A stretch of DNA of 64,000 bases from an uncultured Fluviicola sp. (GTDB taxonomy: Bacteria; Bacteroidota; Bacteroidia; Flavobacteriales_D; Crocinitomicaceae). Below the pieces are notes generated by a model that saw only the letters and a program-made list of their open reading frames with translations, was not told where the DNA came from and did not search any database. The position numbers and the translations under genes are program-made. Positions 9,264 through 18,089 of the stretch are shown one piece after another. Numbering within the stretch: the stretch's first letter is position 1; every line of letters starts with the position of its first letter. Where the stretch lies: assembly GCA_913009205.1 (NCBI GenBank), contig CAJVYC010000003.1, positions 1 to 64,000 of the forward strand, written 5' to 3'.

Positions 9264-10580
9264 TTAGTTCTTCATTTTATTAAGAATCTTTTTTCGCGCT
9301 TCGTCAAGGCCGCTTTGATTAGCATCGAGCTTTCCGTTCTTTTCGTCAAGTTTCGCTTGGTCTACTTTAAGTTTATCAAGTTTTTTTCCCTTGCTCACTT
9401 TTTTGTCAAGTTTCTTTTGTTCTCCTTCTAAGCTTTTTCTATCGTCGTCAATTTTATTTTGAGCCGCGTCAAGTTTGTCAAGTTTGTCCTGGAACTTCTG
9501 CATTTTAGCAGCGTCCTTTTCCGCGTTCTTTTTCAATTTTTCCGCTTCTGCGGCTAGTTTCTCTTGTTTCTTTAGCTCTTTTTCCGCATCCTTTTTCAAT
9601 TTTTCCGCGTCTTTTTTAGCTTCTTCTACAGCCTTTTCTTTCTTTTCTTCTTCCTTCGCAACTTCTTTGGCTACTTTAGCATCAACTTCGGCCTTTTCCT
9701 TATTTTCTTTCATTGCCTTTTCCTTGGCTTTTGAATCTTCTTCCGCTTTTTTCAATTCTTTTTCTTGCTCCTTTTGAGCTTTGTTAGAATCATTTTTAGC
9801 CGCTGTAATTGCTACGGTGTTTTTTTCTAATTCAACTTGAGCAGCTTTTTCTTCAATAGCTTTTGCTCTCGCTTCTGCGTCTGTCTTTCTTTTCGTAGCA
9901 GCGTCTTCTCTTGTTTTGATATCGTTTTCAAGCCGCTTTCTTTTTTCTTCCGCCATTTTTGAAGATCCAGCAGCAAAATCTCCAACTTCCTTTTTTAATT
10001 CTTCAGCTTCTTGTTTCGCTGTTTCGCTTTCCTTTTGAATTTCTTCTCTAGCGCTTTTAATGTCTGCTGTTTCTTTTTCAAGCTCAGCTTGATGCTTAAC
10101 TGCCTTTTCCTTACGTTTCATTGCTTCTGATGCAGATTCAATTTCTCCTTCGATTTTATCTTGAATTTTATCTTGCTTTTCCTGAGAGTCAGCAGTCACC
10201 TCTTCCGCAGTACTTGTTTTCGCTCTTAAGGAAACAATATAAGTCCGTCCGTTTTCAAGTTTGATGTCTTTCAATTTATATGTTGAATACATACTATGGA
10301 AGACTTCTAGGGCAACAATTTGACCACCATAAGGATTTACGTTAATTGTAGCTGTTCCGGTCGCGTCAGTTGTTCCAGCAGTAATTCCCACTCGTGTCCC
10401 ACTTACAAGCTTTACTAATGCATCTTTTACAGGACCATTTTCACTTTTAACAGTAATAGTAATTGTTACTCCTTCTTTAACGGGTTCGCTAATTGAAATT
10501 TGGAAATCGACATTTGATGTTGACGCTATTACGGCTAAAGAAGCAAGCACTATAGACGTTAAAACGCAAATTTTTTTCAT
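9264..10580 (-). CDS. Exported protein, Ig-like domain plus long Lys/Glu coiled coil
   Basis: The frame stays open back to 10763, but that extension runs into the holB gene and starts with TTG. The ATG at 10580 opens a good signal peptide (MKKICVLTSIVLASLAVIAS), giving 438 residues. Residues about 25-125 look like a carboxypeptidase-regulatory/CNA-type beta sandwich (VKDALVKLVSGTRVGITAGT, then DATGTATINV). Residues about 130-435 are almost entirely Lys, Glu, Ala and Asp in heptad-like order, predicting a coiled coil of about 300 residues. No enzyme motif, lipobox or T9SS sorting domain is visible, so it is probably periplasmic. I do not recognise the family. A structural or spacer role in the envelope is only an inference. 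Confidence 0.8.
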   Translation of the reverse strand: MKKICVLTSIVLASLAVIASTSNVDFQISISEPVKEGVTITITVKSENGPVKDALVKLVSGTRVGITAGTTDATGTATINVNPYGGQIVALEVFHSMYSTYKLKDIKLENGRTYIVSLRAKTSTAEEVTADSQEKQDKIQDKIEGEIESASEAMKRKEKAVKHQAELEKETADIKSAREEIQKESETAKQEAEELKKEVGDFAAGSSKMAEEKRKRLENDIKTREDAATKRKTDAEARAKAIEEKAAQVELEKNTVAITAAKNDSNKAQKEQEKELKKAEEDSKAKEKAMKENKEKAEVDAKVAKEVAKEEEKKEKAVEEAKKDAEKLKKDAEKELKKQEKLAAEAEKLKKNAEKDAAKMQKFQDKLDKLDAAQNKIDDDRKSLEGEQKKLDKKVSKGKKLDKLKVDQAKLDEKNGKLDANQSGLDEARKKILNKMKN

Positions 10581-10676
10581 TTTTGAAGCTTTAGTAAAAA
10601 AATAAAGATACAAAAATCCCTTTTTAACTTGATACATTAGCAAAATCAATTCCAAATTTTCATGTACTTTTAGCCC

Positions 10677-11795
10677 ATGCAGTTTTCGGCTATTGTTGGA
10701 CAAAAAGAATTGAGAAATCATCTCATAGATGAGGTGAATAATGAAAAAATAAGTCACGCTCAAATGTTTCTTGGCAAGTCGGGCTACGGCTCACTTCCGT
10801 TGGCGCTTGCGTTCATTCAATATTTATTTTGTGAAAATAAGTCTAAAGAAGATAGCTGCGGCAAATGCCCGTCTTGCAGAAAAGTTGAAAGACTTCAGCA
10901 TCCTGACCTTCACTTTTCTTTTCCAACGGTACAAACAATAGCGAAAACATCAAACCCGGTCTTAGCGGAATGGCGAGAGCAAATTCATGAGAGCCCCTAT
11001 TTTAATTTAAATACATGGATTAAAAAAATCGATGTAAAGGAACGAAAGCCAATTATTAGCGTTCACGAGAGTGAGGACATTATAAAAAAATTGAGCCTAA
11101 GATCTTATGAAGGCGGTTATAAGGTGATGGTGATTTGGATGGCAGAAGAAATGAATCCGTCTTGCGCAAACAAGCTATTAAAGATTATTGAGGAGCCACC
11201 AAGCAAAACCCTATTTATTCTTTTGGCAGAAACTCAAGAGTTTATGCTTCAAACGATTATTTCTCGATGTCAGATTGTTAAAGTGCCAAGGATCAAACTT
11301 GAGGATTTATCGAAACATTTATCTTCAAACTTGAATGTTGGGGGAGGAAACGCGGGCAGCGTTGCTTCTCGAGTAGACGGAGATTTAATAGAAGCTCTCG
11401 AATTTTTAGGAGACCACGAAGACCAAGATGAGAACCGGCGCCAGTTTATTCAATTGATGCGCGTTTGTTATAAGAAAAGCGTTCTTGAGATGATTCAATG
11501 GTCAGAAGAGATTGCTGCGGTGAGCCGCGAACAACAAAAGGTTTTTCTAAAGTATTCGTTGCATATGTTTAGACAGAGTATGTTGAGAAATTACACAGAA
11601 GACCATTTAACAAAGGTTTCTAATGAAGAAGATCAATTTCTAGACAAGTTTTCTCAATTTATTAGCGGAAACAATGTTTTTGACTTCATGAAAACGTTCG
11701 ACGAAGCGCACTACCACATTGAAAGAAATGCAAATCCAAAAATTCTATTTACAAATTTGTGTTTTAATGTTATGCGTTATATTCACGGCGCATAA
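10677..11795 (+). CDS. holB: DNA polymerase III delta' subunit
   Basis: A 372-residue AAA+ clamp-loader subunit that helps load the beta sliding clamp at the replication fork. The N-terminus (FSAIVGQKELRNHLID) is the usual delta' start. As is normal for delta', the P-loop is degenerate: GKSGYGSL at residues 33-40 lacks the Lys-Thr pair. A Cys4 zinc module is formed by C52, C61, C64 and C67, and the ISRCQIVK segment holds the SRC Arg-finger motif. NKLLKIIEEPPSKTLFIL is the typical sensor region. Directly downstream are ricT and gldH in the same direction. A TAnnTTTA-like box ends only four bases before the ATG, suggesting a very short leader. Confidence 0.93.
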   Translation: MQFSAIVGQKELRNHLIDEVNNEKISHAQMFLGKSGYGSLPLALAFIQYLFCENKSKEDSCGKCPSCRKVERLQHPDLHFSFPTVQTIAKTSNPVLAEWREQIHESPYFNLNTWIKKIDVKERKPIISVHESEDIIKKLSLRSYEGGYKVMVIWMAEEMNPSCANKLLKIIEEPPSKTLFILLAETQEFMLQTIISRCQIVKVPRIKLEDLSKHLSSNLNVGGGNAGSVASRVDGDLIEALEFLGDHEDQDENRRQFIQLMRVCYKKSVLEMIQWSEEIAAVSREQQKVFLKYSLHMFRQSMLRNYTEDHLTKVSNEEDQFLDKFSQFISGNNVFDFMKTFDEAHYHIERNANPKILFTNLCFNVMRYIHGA

Positions 11796-11889
11796 TTAAG
11801 TTTTAACATTCCAATCTTTAAATCTTCACGATTGATCTGAACAACGGCTCGGGTTTTATTGTGTATTTTTAGCCCAAAACAAAATAATT

Positions 11890-13266
11890 ATGGGTTGTTC
11901 CAGTTGTGGGAGTGGAGACACGCCAGGCGGATGTAAAAACAATGGTACCTGTAGTTCTGGAGGTTGCAGCAAATTAGAGGTGTATAACTGGTTGGCGAAC
12001 ATGTCATTACCAGGAGGACAAACCCCTTACGACATATTAGAAATTCGGTTTAAAAACAGCCGAAAAGGATTTTATAGAAACACGAAAAACCACTCACTTC
12101 ATGTCGGCGACGTTGTTGTTGTTGAAGGAAGTCCGGGACAGGATATAGGTGTCGTGTCTATTGTTGGCGAACTTACTAGAATACAGGTTAAAAAGAAAAG
12201 TCCAGGCTTTAAGCAAGCTGAGGCGCGAAAAATTTTGCGAGTCGCTGAGCAAGAAGATATAGATAGATGGATAAAGGCAAGAGACCTTGAAAAAGAGGTC
12301 ATGTATAAATCGCGAACGCTTGCCGTAAACCTCAATTTAGAAATGAAAATTTCTGATGTTGAGTACCAAGCCGATTTAACAAAAGCGACATTCTATTATA
12401 CGGCCGAAGGGCGCGTAGATTTCCGTCAGTTAATTAAAGACATGGCTGATGAATTCAAGATTCGTATTGAAATGCGCCAAATTGGAGCACGACAAGAAGC
12501 GTCCAGACTGGGAGGAATAGGGTCTTGTGGCAGAGAGCTTTGTTGTTCTACCTGGTTAACAGATTTTAGAACGGTTTCAACATCTGCAGCGCGTTATCAG
12601 CAACTTTCATTGAATCCTCAAAAACTAGCAGGCCAATGTGGCAAGTTGAAATGTTGCCTGAATTATGAGCTCGACATGTACCTAGACGCGATTAAAGCCT
12701 TCCCTAAAGGAGACTTGAAGCTTCGAACAGATAAAGGAACAGCTGCGCACATTAAAACCGATGTTTTTAAGCAACAAATGTGGTATGTCTATGAAGGCGA
12801 CTTTAGCTCAGGATTAATTCCATTAAAACCAGAGAGGGTTCGTGAAATTATTCGAATGAATAAAGACGGGAAAAAGCCTCGTGACCTAGTTGAGTTTATG
12901 GAGACGGTTGAAGTTAAAGAACCAGATTATACAAATGTTGTTGGGCAAGACGATTTGAATCGTTTTGATAAAATGTTTAAGAAAAAGAAGCCGAATAGAA
13001 ACAAGCCCGGGGGAAACAACAAAAACCGGCCTCAAAGCAAGAACCAACAAAACAATAAAGCGAACCAAAACAACCCGAACAATAAAAATAAAGCGGCAAA
13101 ACCCCCACAAAGTAATAACGGAAACCAAAAACCTAGGGAGAATAAACCAGATGGAGAAGGGGTAAGGGCAAAAAACCCAAGCCGGAACAATAGAAACCGT
13201 AATAAAAACAGAAAGAAGCCTACAGAGAATAAATCCAACCCGCCTAACAATGAAAGCCCGAAATAA
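11890..13266 (+). CDS. RicT-like PSP1-domain iron-sulfur protein
   Basis: A 458-residue cytoplasmic protein with a PSP1/RicT core (about 45-330). In Bacillus, RicT (YaaT) joins RicA and RicF in an Fe-S complex that affects RNA processing and development. That role in this phylum is inferred. Cysteines are conspicuous: an N-terminal cluster (C3, C6, C15, C21, C26) and two core clusters, C213/C218/C219 (SCGRELCCSTW) and C250/C255/C256 (QCGKLKCCLNYE), which suit cluster binding. From about residue 350 the tail is low-complexity, rich in Asn, Lys, Pro and Gln, and probably disordered. The gene overlaps gldH by 17 bases and follows holB, an arrangement often seen in Bacteroidota. Confidence 0.88.
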   Translation: MGCSSCGSGDTPGGCKNNGTCSSGGCSKLEVYNWLANMSLPGGQTPYDILEIRFKNSRKGFYRNTKNHSLHVGDVVVVEGSPGQDIGVVSIVGELTRIQVKKKSPGFKQAEARKILRVAEQEDIDRWIKARDLEKEVMYKSRTLAVNLNLEMKISDVEYQADLTKATFYYTAEGRVDFRQLIKDMADEFKIRIEMRQIGARQEASRLGGIGSCGRELCCSTWLTDFRTVSTSAARYQQLSLNPQKLAGQCGKLKCCLNYELDMYLDAIKAFPKGDLKLRTDKGTAAHIKTDVFKQQMWYVYEGDFSSGLIPLKPERVREIIRMNKDGKKPRDLVEFMETVEVKEPDYTNVVGQDDLNRFDKMFKKKKPNRNKPGGNNKNRPQSKNQQNNKANQNNPNNKNKAAKPPQSNNGNQKPRENKPDGEGVRAKNPSRNNRNRNKNRKKPTENKSNPPNNESPK

Positions 13267-13720
13267 ATTTTTGTTTGTTTTTGTTGCAATAACACTGCTC
13301 TCTTGTTCAGAGGCGCCGTTTTATGAAAAAGCTTATTCCTTTGATAATAAGGAATGGAAACAAGACCACAGGCTTAAATTTGAGGTAGACATTATGGATC
13401 TCGATAAGGAATATGACTTTATATTGTCGTTTAGGACAACAACGGATTATAACTACAACAACTTATGGTTCTTCATGAAAACGGAGGCGCCGGACGGCTC
13501 CAATTCTAGAGAGCCATTTGAAGTAAAAGTTTCGAATCCAGACGGATCATGGATTGGAACAAAAACAGGATCTATTGTTGAAACACCGCTTGTTTTTTCG
13601 CGCAGAAAACTTCCTCTTAAGGGAAAATACAAGTTCGTTATAGAACAAGGAATAACAGAATCCAAAGTGGACGAAATTCTAGATGTTGTTTTCACTGTTG
13701 ATTTAGCAGGCACTAAGTAG
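13250..13720 (+). CDS. gldH: Gliding motility lipoprotein GldH
   Basis: A 156-residue lipoprotein: a short signal peptide ends in TLLSC with C19 as the lipidated residue. The body matches the GldH family (FYEKAYSFDNKEW, then YDFILSFRTTTDYNYNNLW and the ending DEILDVVFTVDLAGTK). GldH is needed for gliding and for efficient type IX secretion in Flavobacterium. Its exact task there is not settled, and whether this organism glides cannot be told from one gene. The start overlaps the end of the RicT gene by 17 bases, so translation is probably coupled. The next gene is convergent and begins only seven bases after its stop. Confidence 0.9.
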   Translation: MKARNKFLFVFVAITLLSCSEAPFYEKAYSFDNKEWKQDHRLKFEVDIMDLDKEYDFILSFRTTTDYNYNNLWFFMKTEAPDGSNSREPFEVKVSNPDGSWIGTKTGSIVETPLVFSRRKLPLKGKYKFVIEQGITESKVDEILDVVFTVDLAGTK

Positions 13721-13727
13721 TTATAAT

Positions 13728-14399
13728 CTACAAGCTGAACTCATAGGAAACAGCTAAAACATGTCGCGTTCCATCTTTGTAGCTTCTAAACTTCTTATCG
13801 AGTTGATACTTGACAGAAAAGCTGTGAGGCCCATCCAAATCAACCTTAGTTCCAACAGCAAACCTCATTTTGGAAAACTGTCGCCCCCCCTCACCGAATG
13901 AAGGGTTGTAGAAGAACTCGGAACTTAATGTTGGTTTGAATATACTCCCTTTGATATCATAAGAAATTCCAGGCTTAAAACGGAAGGCTTGATCGAAATC
14001 AGCATCGTATGTGTCCGGTGCACCAAACTGTTGAAATGCATATTGGTAGCGAATTCTAAGCCCGAGATCGAGACGTTTAATTATTTCTTTCTTAAAGTTA
14101 GCGTTTACGTTAATCCGATGCGATGATTTGTAGTTACCATACTTGTTGCGATCAGTTATAAATCGATATTCAACGGAGGGCTTGAACCACTTTTTTAATT
14201 TGTACTCAATTCCGGCTTGTGGAAAAAACGTTGCTACACCTTGGTTGTCAAAACGAGAACTCACATCGAGTGACCAATCCAACTTCTTAATTACATCTCC
14301 GGTAACCCCAACTTTGGTCCAAGCCATAAAGTGGTCACTTTCTTGTCCAATCGAGGAGATTGAAATTCCGATAAATAATAATAGTGCTGTTAATTTCAT
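13728..14399 (-). CDS. DUF2490 family outer-membrane protein
   Basis: A 223-residue exported protein with signal peptide (about residues 1-18, ending SSIGQ) and alternating beta-strand pattern throughout, ending in a Phe-Ser-Leu strand (VLAVSYEFSL). Strands such as WSLDVSSRFD, FKPSVEYRFITDRN and FSVKYQLDKKFRSYKDG are typical of DUF2490 proteins, which are small predicted beta-barrels of unknown function in Bacteroidota. It is followed ten bases upstream by a lipoprotein gene (14409-14822) in the same direction, so the two are probably co-transcribed, with the lipoprotein first. Confidence 0.78.
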   Translation of the reverse strand: MKLTALLLFIGISISSIGQESDHFMAWTKVGVTGDVIKKLDWSLDVSSRFDNQGVATFFPQAGIEYKLKKWFKPSVEYRFITDRNKYGNYKSSHRINVNANFKKEIIKRLDLGLRIRYQYAFQQFGAPDTYDADFDQAFRFKPGISYDIKGSIFKPTLSSEFFYNPSFGEGGRQFSKMRFAVGTKVDLDGPHSFSVKYQLDKKFRSYKDGTRHVLAVSYEFSL

Positions 14400-14408
14400 C
14401 TTTAGAAA

Positions 14409-14822
14409 TTAAAAGTTCTCAAACACTTCAATAGTTCCCATGTCCACAACTTCTTTTTTATCAGTAATTGTAATTGGGTATATCGTTTCTTTCTTACCAC
14501 TGAAACAGGTGTTACAGTCTTCATACACAAACACTCTATAGTTTCCTGGTTCTAAGAACTCAAACTCGAAACTCCCGTCATACGATGTTTCAACATCATC
14601 ATCAAAGTAAGTGTCAGCAGGGTCATTTCCATAAATAATATAAACATCGAATTTAGGAGCGAAGTAATTGTTAATAGCGTTATTTGCGCCGTCATATTCC
14701 GTAACATGAATTTTTCCTTTGATTGTTGCCGCGCCTCCTGGGCCTTCAATTTTTGTACATCCCGACCCAAGAAATAAAAGAGCGCTAACTGAAAAAAGGA
14801 AAAAAAGGGATTTAGTTTTCAT
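14409..14822 (-). CDS. Short lipoprotein with a prealbumin-like fold
   Basis: A 137-residue lipoprotein: the signal peptide ends LFLGSGC with C22 as the lipidated Cys. The mature part begins with a Gly-rich tether, then a single beta-sandwich resembling carboxypeptidase-regulatory or transthyretin-like domains (TIKGKIHVTEYDG, SYDGSFEFEFLEPGNYRVFV). A CNTC pair near residue 105 could form a disulfide or bind metal. No enzymatic motif is present and I do not recognise a named family. It is the first gene of a probable two-gene unit with the DUF2490 barrel, so it might sit beside that protein in the envelope. That link is inferred from position only. Confidence 0.75.
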   Translation of the reverse strand: MKTKSLFFLFSVSALLFLGSGCTKIEGPGGAATIKGKIHVTEYDGANNAINNYFAPKFDVYIIYGNDPADTYFDDDVETSYDGSFEFEFLEPGNYRVFVYEDCNTCFSGKKETIYPITITDKKEVVDMGTIEVFENF

Positions 14823-14943
14823 AAGTGTAGATTATAAATTGTTTAACAGGTAATAAAAGAAAATAAGGGATAGAGCCGCAACCATCTCCCTTTTTTTGAC
14901 GTCTGCAATATACGAAATGTTAGCAAACGGCTAACAAAATTCG

Positions 14944-14951
14944 TAATTTTG
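14944..14951 (+). promoter_or_regulatory. Candidate -7 box for the CotH-type cargo gene
   Basis: TAATTTTG matches TAnnTTTG and ends 49 bases before the ATG at 15001. A small perfect hairpin (GTTAGC/GCTAAC, 14919-14935) lies just upstream in the same divergent spacer. Confidence 0.4.
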
Positions 14952-15000
14952 ACAAATTCTGATTGTTATCGCAATAGGGTTATAAAGACTATATACGACT

Positions 15001-18000
15001 ATGAAACTAACTAGAAAATTAAAACCAACCTTATTTCTTATATTGTTGTTGGTTGCTGGATCCTCACATTCTCAGGTGATTATCAATGAGTATTCGTGCT
15101 CAAACATGAATGGACCACTTGATAATTATGGAGAAAATGAAGACTGGATAGAGCTATACAATACAACCGGAGCACCAATCGATTTAACAGGATATTATCT
15201 CTCTGATAAATCTTCAAACCTTTTAAAATGGCAAATTCCAAGCGGAAACATTGCCGCCAACTCGCACAAAATGGTGATGTGCTCCAAGCGAAACACCGTT
15301 AATGGTAACGAACTGCACCCAAATTTTAACCTGAAACAAACCCAGGGTGAATGGATCATTATTTCCAATACCCTTGGAAATGTAATTGATTCAATTCAAA
15401 TTGTTCACTTAACACAAACAAATCATTCAGTTGGACGCTCAACGGATGGCGCTGTCGATTGGAAACTTTTTACATCGCCAACACCAAACTCTTCGAATAC
15501 AGGAGCACAAAACTTTTATGAGCCTAAACCGGTTATGAGTGTTGCCCCAGGATTTTATCCTGGCGCTCAATCAGTGACAATTACATGTAGCAACCCGGCA
15601 GCAACAATTAGATACACAACAGACGGATCTTATCCAACGCCAGCCTCCACGGCTTATACTGGACCCATTAATATTTCAACGACAACGGTTCTTAGAGCAA
15701 CAGCTTTTGGAGTTGAGGAGCCAAGTTTTACGGAAACGAACTCTTATTTCATTAATGTAACCCACAACCTTTCAGTTGTTTCGGTTTGTAGTGATGATGT
15801 TTATGATCTTATTGCAAATGGAAACCAAGGTGGCTGGGGGGGCACCGCCAACAAAGTTGGTGGGTTCGAACTTTTTGAACAGGATGGAACTTTTATTGAT
15901 GAAGGCGACGGACATTTCAACAAACACGGAAATGATTCATGGGCTTACGCTCAAAGAGGGTTTGACTTTATTATGAGAGATCAGTTTGGATATAACGACG
16001 TTATTGATCATCAAATTTTCCCTGCCGACACACCAAGAGATAAATTTCAAAGAGTAATATTAAAACCAGCAGCGAGTGATAACTATCCTTTTGAAACAGG
16101 AGGAGCGCATATTCGTGATGCATTTGTACATACTCTATCTATTAGAGCTGACATGCTTCTTGATGAAAGAACGTATAGACCTTGTGTTGTATACTTAAAT
16201 GGAGAGTATTGGGGGGTTTATGAAATTCGTGAAAAAGCGGATGACCATGATTATACGAACTTTTATTACCAACAAGATAAATTCAACTTACAATACCTTA
16301 AAACTTGGGGGGGGACCTGGGAAGAGTATGGAGCTCCAAATGCGCAAAATGATTGGGACGCACTTGTGGCCTTCATTTTAGCCAATAATATGGGGCCTGG
16401 TGCAGATTGGGATTACGTTAAAGGTGAAATTAAATGGAAATCATTATGTGATTACTTTATGATGAACTCATATATTGTAAGTCAAGACTGGTTAAACTGG
16501 AACACTGCATGGTTTAGAGGAATGGACCCATTAGGACAAAAGAAAAAATGGAGATATGTTCTTTGGGATATGGACGCTTCATTCGGACACTATGTAAACT
16601 ATACTGGTATCCCAGACCCTTCAGCAAATGCAGACCCCTGTAATGTTGAAAACCTTCCAAACCCTGGCGGTCAAGGACACACGGACATTTTAGAAAAAAT
16701 GATTGCTGAAAACCCAGAGGTTGAACAATACTATATTACACGCTATATTGATTTAGTGAACACACACTTTTCATGTGCTTCAATGAATCAATTACTGGAC
16801 AGTTGTTTGTTGGAGATAACCCCAGAAATGCCAAATCAAATTGCTAAATGGGGCGGTTCTATGGCGGGTTGGCAAGCCAATGTTCAAGCACTTAAAGATT
16901 TTATTGATTTAAGATGTGTAGCATTAGAACAAGGTTTAATAGATTGTTATAGTTTAACAGGACCATTTGATGTTGTATTTGATGTTTCTCCTCCTCTTTC
17001 AGGAACGATTAAAGTAAATTCAATATTTGCACCAACATACCCATGGGCAACTTCGTACTTTGGAGGCATAACAACAAACACAATAGCCTTCCCGGAAGTC
17101 GGCTATATGTTTGATCACTGGGAGTTTACAGTTGGCCCGATGAACCAAGCGATAACTGAAGACACAAATAGTGTTGACATCACGGTTCCGGATAATATTA
17201 TAGCGGTATTCATTCCGGAAAACCCAGACCTTGATGGCGATGGAATCTCAAATGATGATGAACTTGCGGGTTGTACAGACCCCAACAATGCCGATACAGA
17301 TGGTGACGGGATTGATGATGGTGTTGAGGTGAACGGAGGTTCAGATCCTTGTGACCCTTGTGACCCTGACACAAACTCACCAATGTGTGACTCCGATTTA
17401 GATGGAATATTTAATCTGGATGAAATCGCTAATGGATGCACTGATCCGTTTAATGCTGATTCAGATGGAGACGGATTAACAGACGGAGAGGAAATTACGG
17501 GAGCTGATGATCCACTAACACCTTTGGTTCCTGCTGGAGTTTCTGACCCATGTAACTCATGTGATCCAGATGATTCAGATCCATCATGTTATATTGATAC
17601 TGATGGGGATGGTGTTTCTGACGCAAACGAGAACATAAACGGAACAAGCCCCACTGATCCTTGTTCTTATTCAATAGCATTAATTACAATGCCAATTACT
17701 TCTGGAGCTGATTGCGACGGAGATGGACTTACGGATGCGATTGAAGTCTCAGGAATGTCTGATCCTTTTAACCCATGCGATCCAGACTCTTCAGGAGTTG
17801 AGTGTGCTTACGGAATTCACATCCCAACAGGTTTCACGCCAAACGGAGACAACAACAATGACGTTTTCAGTGTTGTTATTGGACAAGATGTAACTTCATT
17901 TGTACTTCACATATATGATCGCTGGGGGAATGAAATTATTAAAACAGACGACAAGCTTATGCAGTGGGACGGAACACACAATTCGGAAGAATGCAATTCA

Positions 18001-18084
18001 GGTGTTTACGCGTACCTACTTGAGGCTGTAATGAATGATGGGTCTGGTCAACTACTTTCTGGAAACATTACGTTATTTAGATAG
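15001..18084 (+). CDS. Exported CotH-type protein with type B T9SS sorting domain
   Basis: A 1027-residue secreted protein. Parts in order: signal peptide (1-25), lamin-tail domain (about 26-150, VIINEYSCSN, WIELYNTTGAPIDLTGYYLS), and a chitobiase/hexosaminidase C-terminal-like repeat (about 176-250, ATIRYTTDGSYPTP). A CotH kinase-like domain follows at about 255-640, with WRYVLWDMDASFGHY near 517. Calcium-binding thrombospondin type 3 repeats (DTDGDGIDDG, DSDGDGLTDGEE) span about 740-930. Last comes a gliding-type C-terminal sorting domain (about 937-1027, FTPNGDNNNDVF, IYDRWGNEI). CotH proteins in spores phosphorylate coat proteins; activity of this one outside the cell is unproven. The next gene, five bases on, is a PorP/SprF protein, the expected secretion partner. 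Confidence 0.9.
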   Translation: MKLTRKLKPTLFLILLLVAGSSHSQVIINEYSCSNMNGPLDNYGENEDWIELYNTTGAPIDLTGYYLSDKSSNLLKWQIPSGNIAANSHKMVMCSKRNTVNGNELHPNFNLKQTQGEWIIISNTLGNVIDSIQIVHLTQTNHSVGRSTDGAVDWKLFTSPTPNSSNTGAQNFYEPKPVMSVAPGFYPGAQSVTITCSNPAATIRYTTDGSYPTPASTAYTGPINISTTTVLRATAFGVEEPSFTETNSYFINVTHNLSVVSVCSDDVYDLIANGNQGGWGGTANKVGGFELFEQDGTFIDEGDGHFNKHGNDSWAYAQRGFDFIMRDQFGYNDVIDHQIFPADTPRDKFQRVILKPAASDNYPFETGGAHIRDAFVHTLSIRADMLLDERTYRPCVVYLNGEYWGVYEIREKADDHDYTNFYYQQDKFNLQYLKTWGGTWEEYGAPNAQNDWDALVAFILANNMGPGADWDYVKGEIKWKSLCDYFMMNSYIVSQDWLNWNTAWFRGMDPLGQKKKWRYVLWDMDASFGHYVNYTGIPDPSANADPCNVENLPNPGGQGHTDILEKMIAENPEVEQYYITRYIDLVNTHFSCASMNQLLDSCLLEITPEMPNQIAKWGGSMAGWQANVQALKDFIDLRCVALEQGLIDCYSLTGPFDVVFDVSPPLSGTIKVNSIFAPTYPWATSYFGGITTNTIAFPEVGYMFDHWEFTVGPMNQAITEDTNSVDITVPDNIIAVFIPENPDLDGDGISNDDELAGCTDPNNADTDGDGIDDGVEVNGGSDPCDPCDPDTNSPMCDSDLDGIFNLDEIANGCTDPFNADSDGDGLTDGEEITGADDPLTPLVPAGVSDPCNSCDPDDSDPSCYIDTDGDGVSDANENINGTSPTDPCSYSIALITMPITSGADCDGDGLTDAIEVSGMSDPFNPCDPDSSGVECAYGIHIPTGFTPNGDNNNDVFSVVIGQDVTSFVLHIYDRWGNEIIKTDDKLMQWDGTHNSEECNSGVYAYLLEAVMNDGSGQLLSGNITLFR

Positions 18085-18089
18085 AATTT

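Noticed and set aside
9475-9777. Ser/Phe-rich open frame on the plus strand
   Set aside because: It is the antisense shadow of the Lys/Glu coiled-coil codons; low complexity and no start context.
10581-10763. N-terminal extension of the coiled-coil protein by 61 residues
   Set aside because: It starts with TTG, overlaps holB, and the ATG at 10580 opens a proper signal peptide.
13032-13295. Leu/Phe-rich minus-strand frame with membrane-like look
   Set aside because: Antisense of the Asn/Lys-rich tail of the RicT protein; composition is an artefact.
17115-17441. 108-codon minus-strand frame inside the CotH-type gene
   Set aside because: Antisense of the repetitive thrombospondin type 3 codons (DTDGDG), which leaves few stops; no homology-like pattern.
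17221-17800. Short DNA repeats suggesting a CRISPR-like or tandem array
   Set aside because: They are degenerate codons for calcium-binding repeats within one protein, with irregular spacing.
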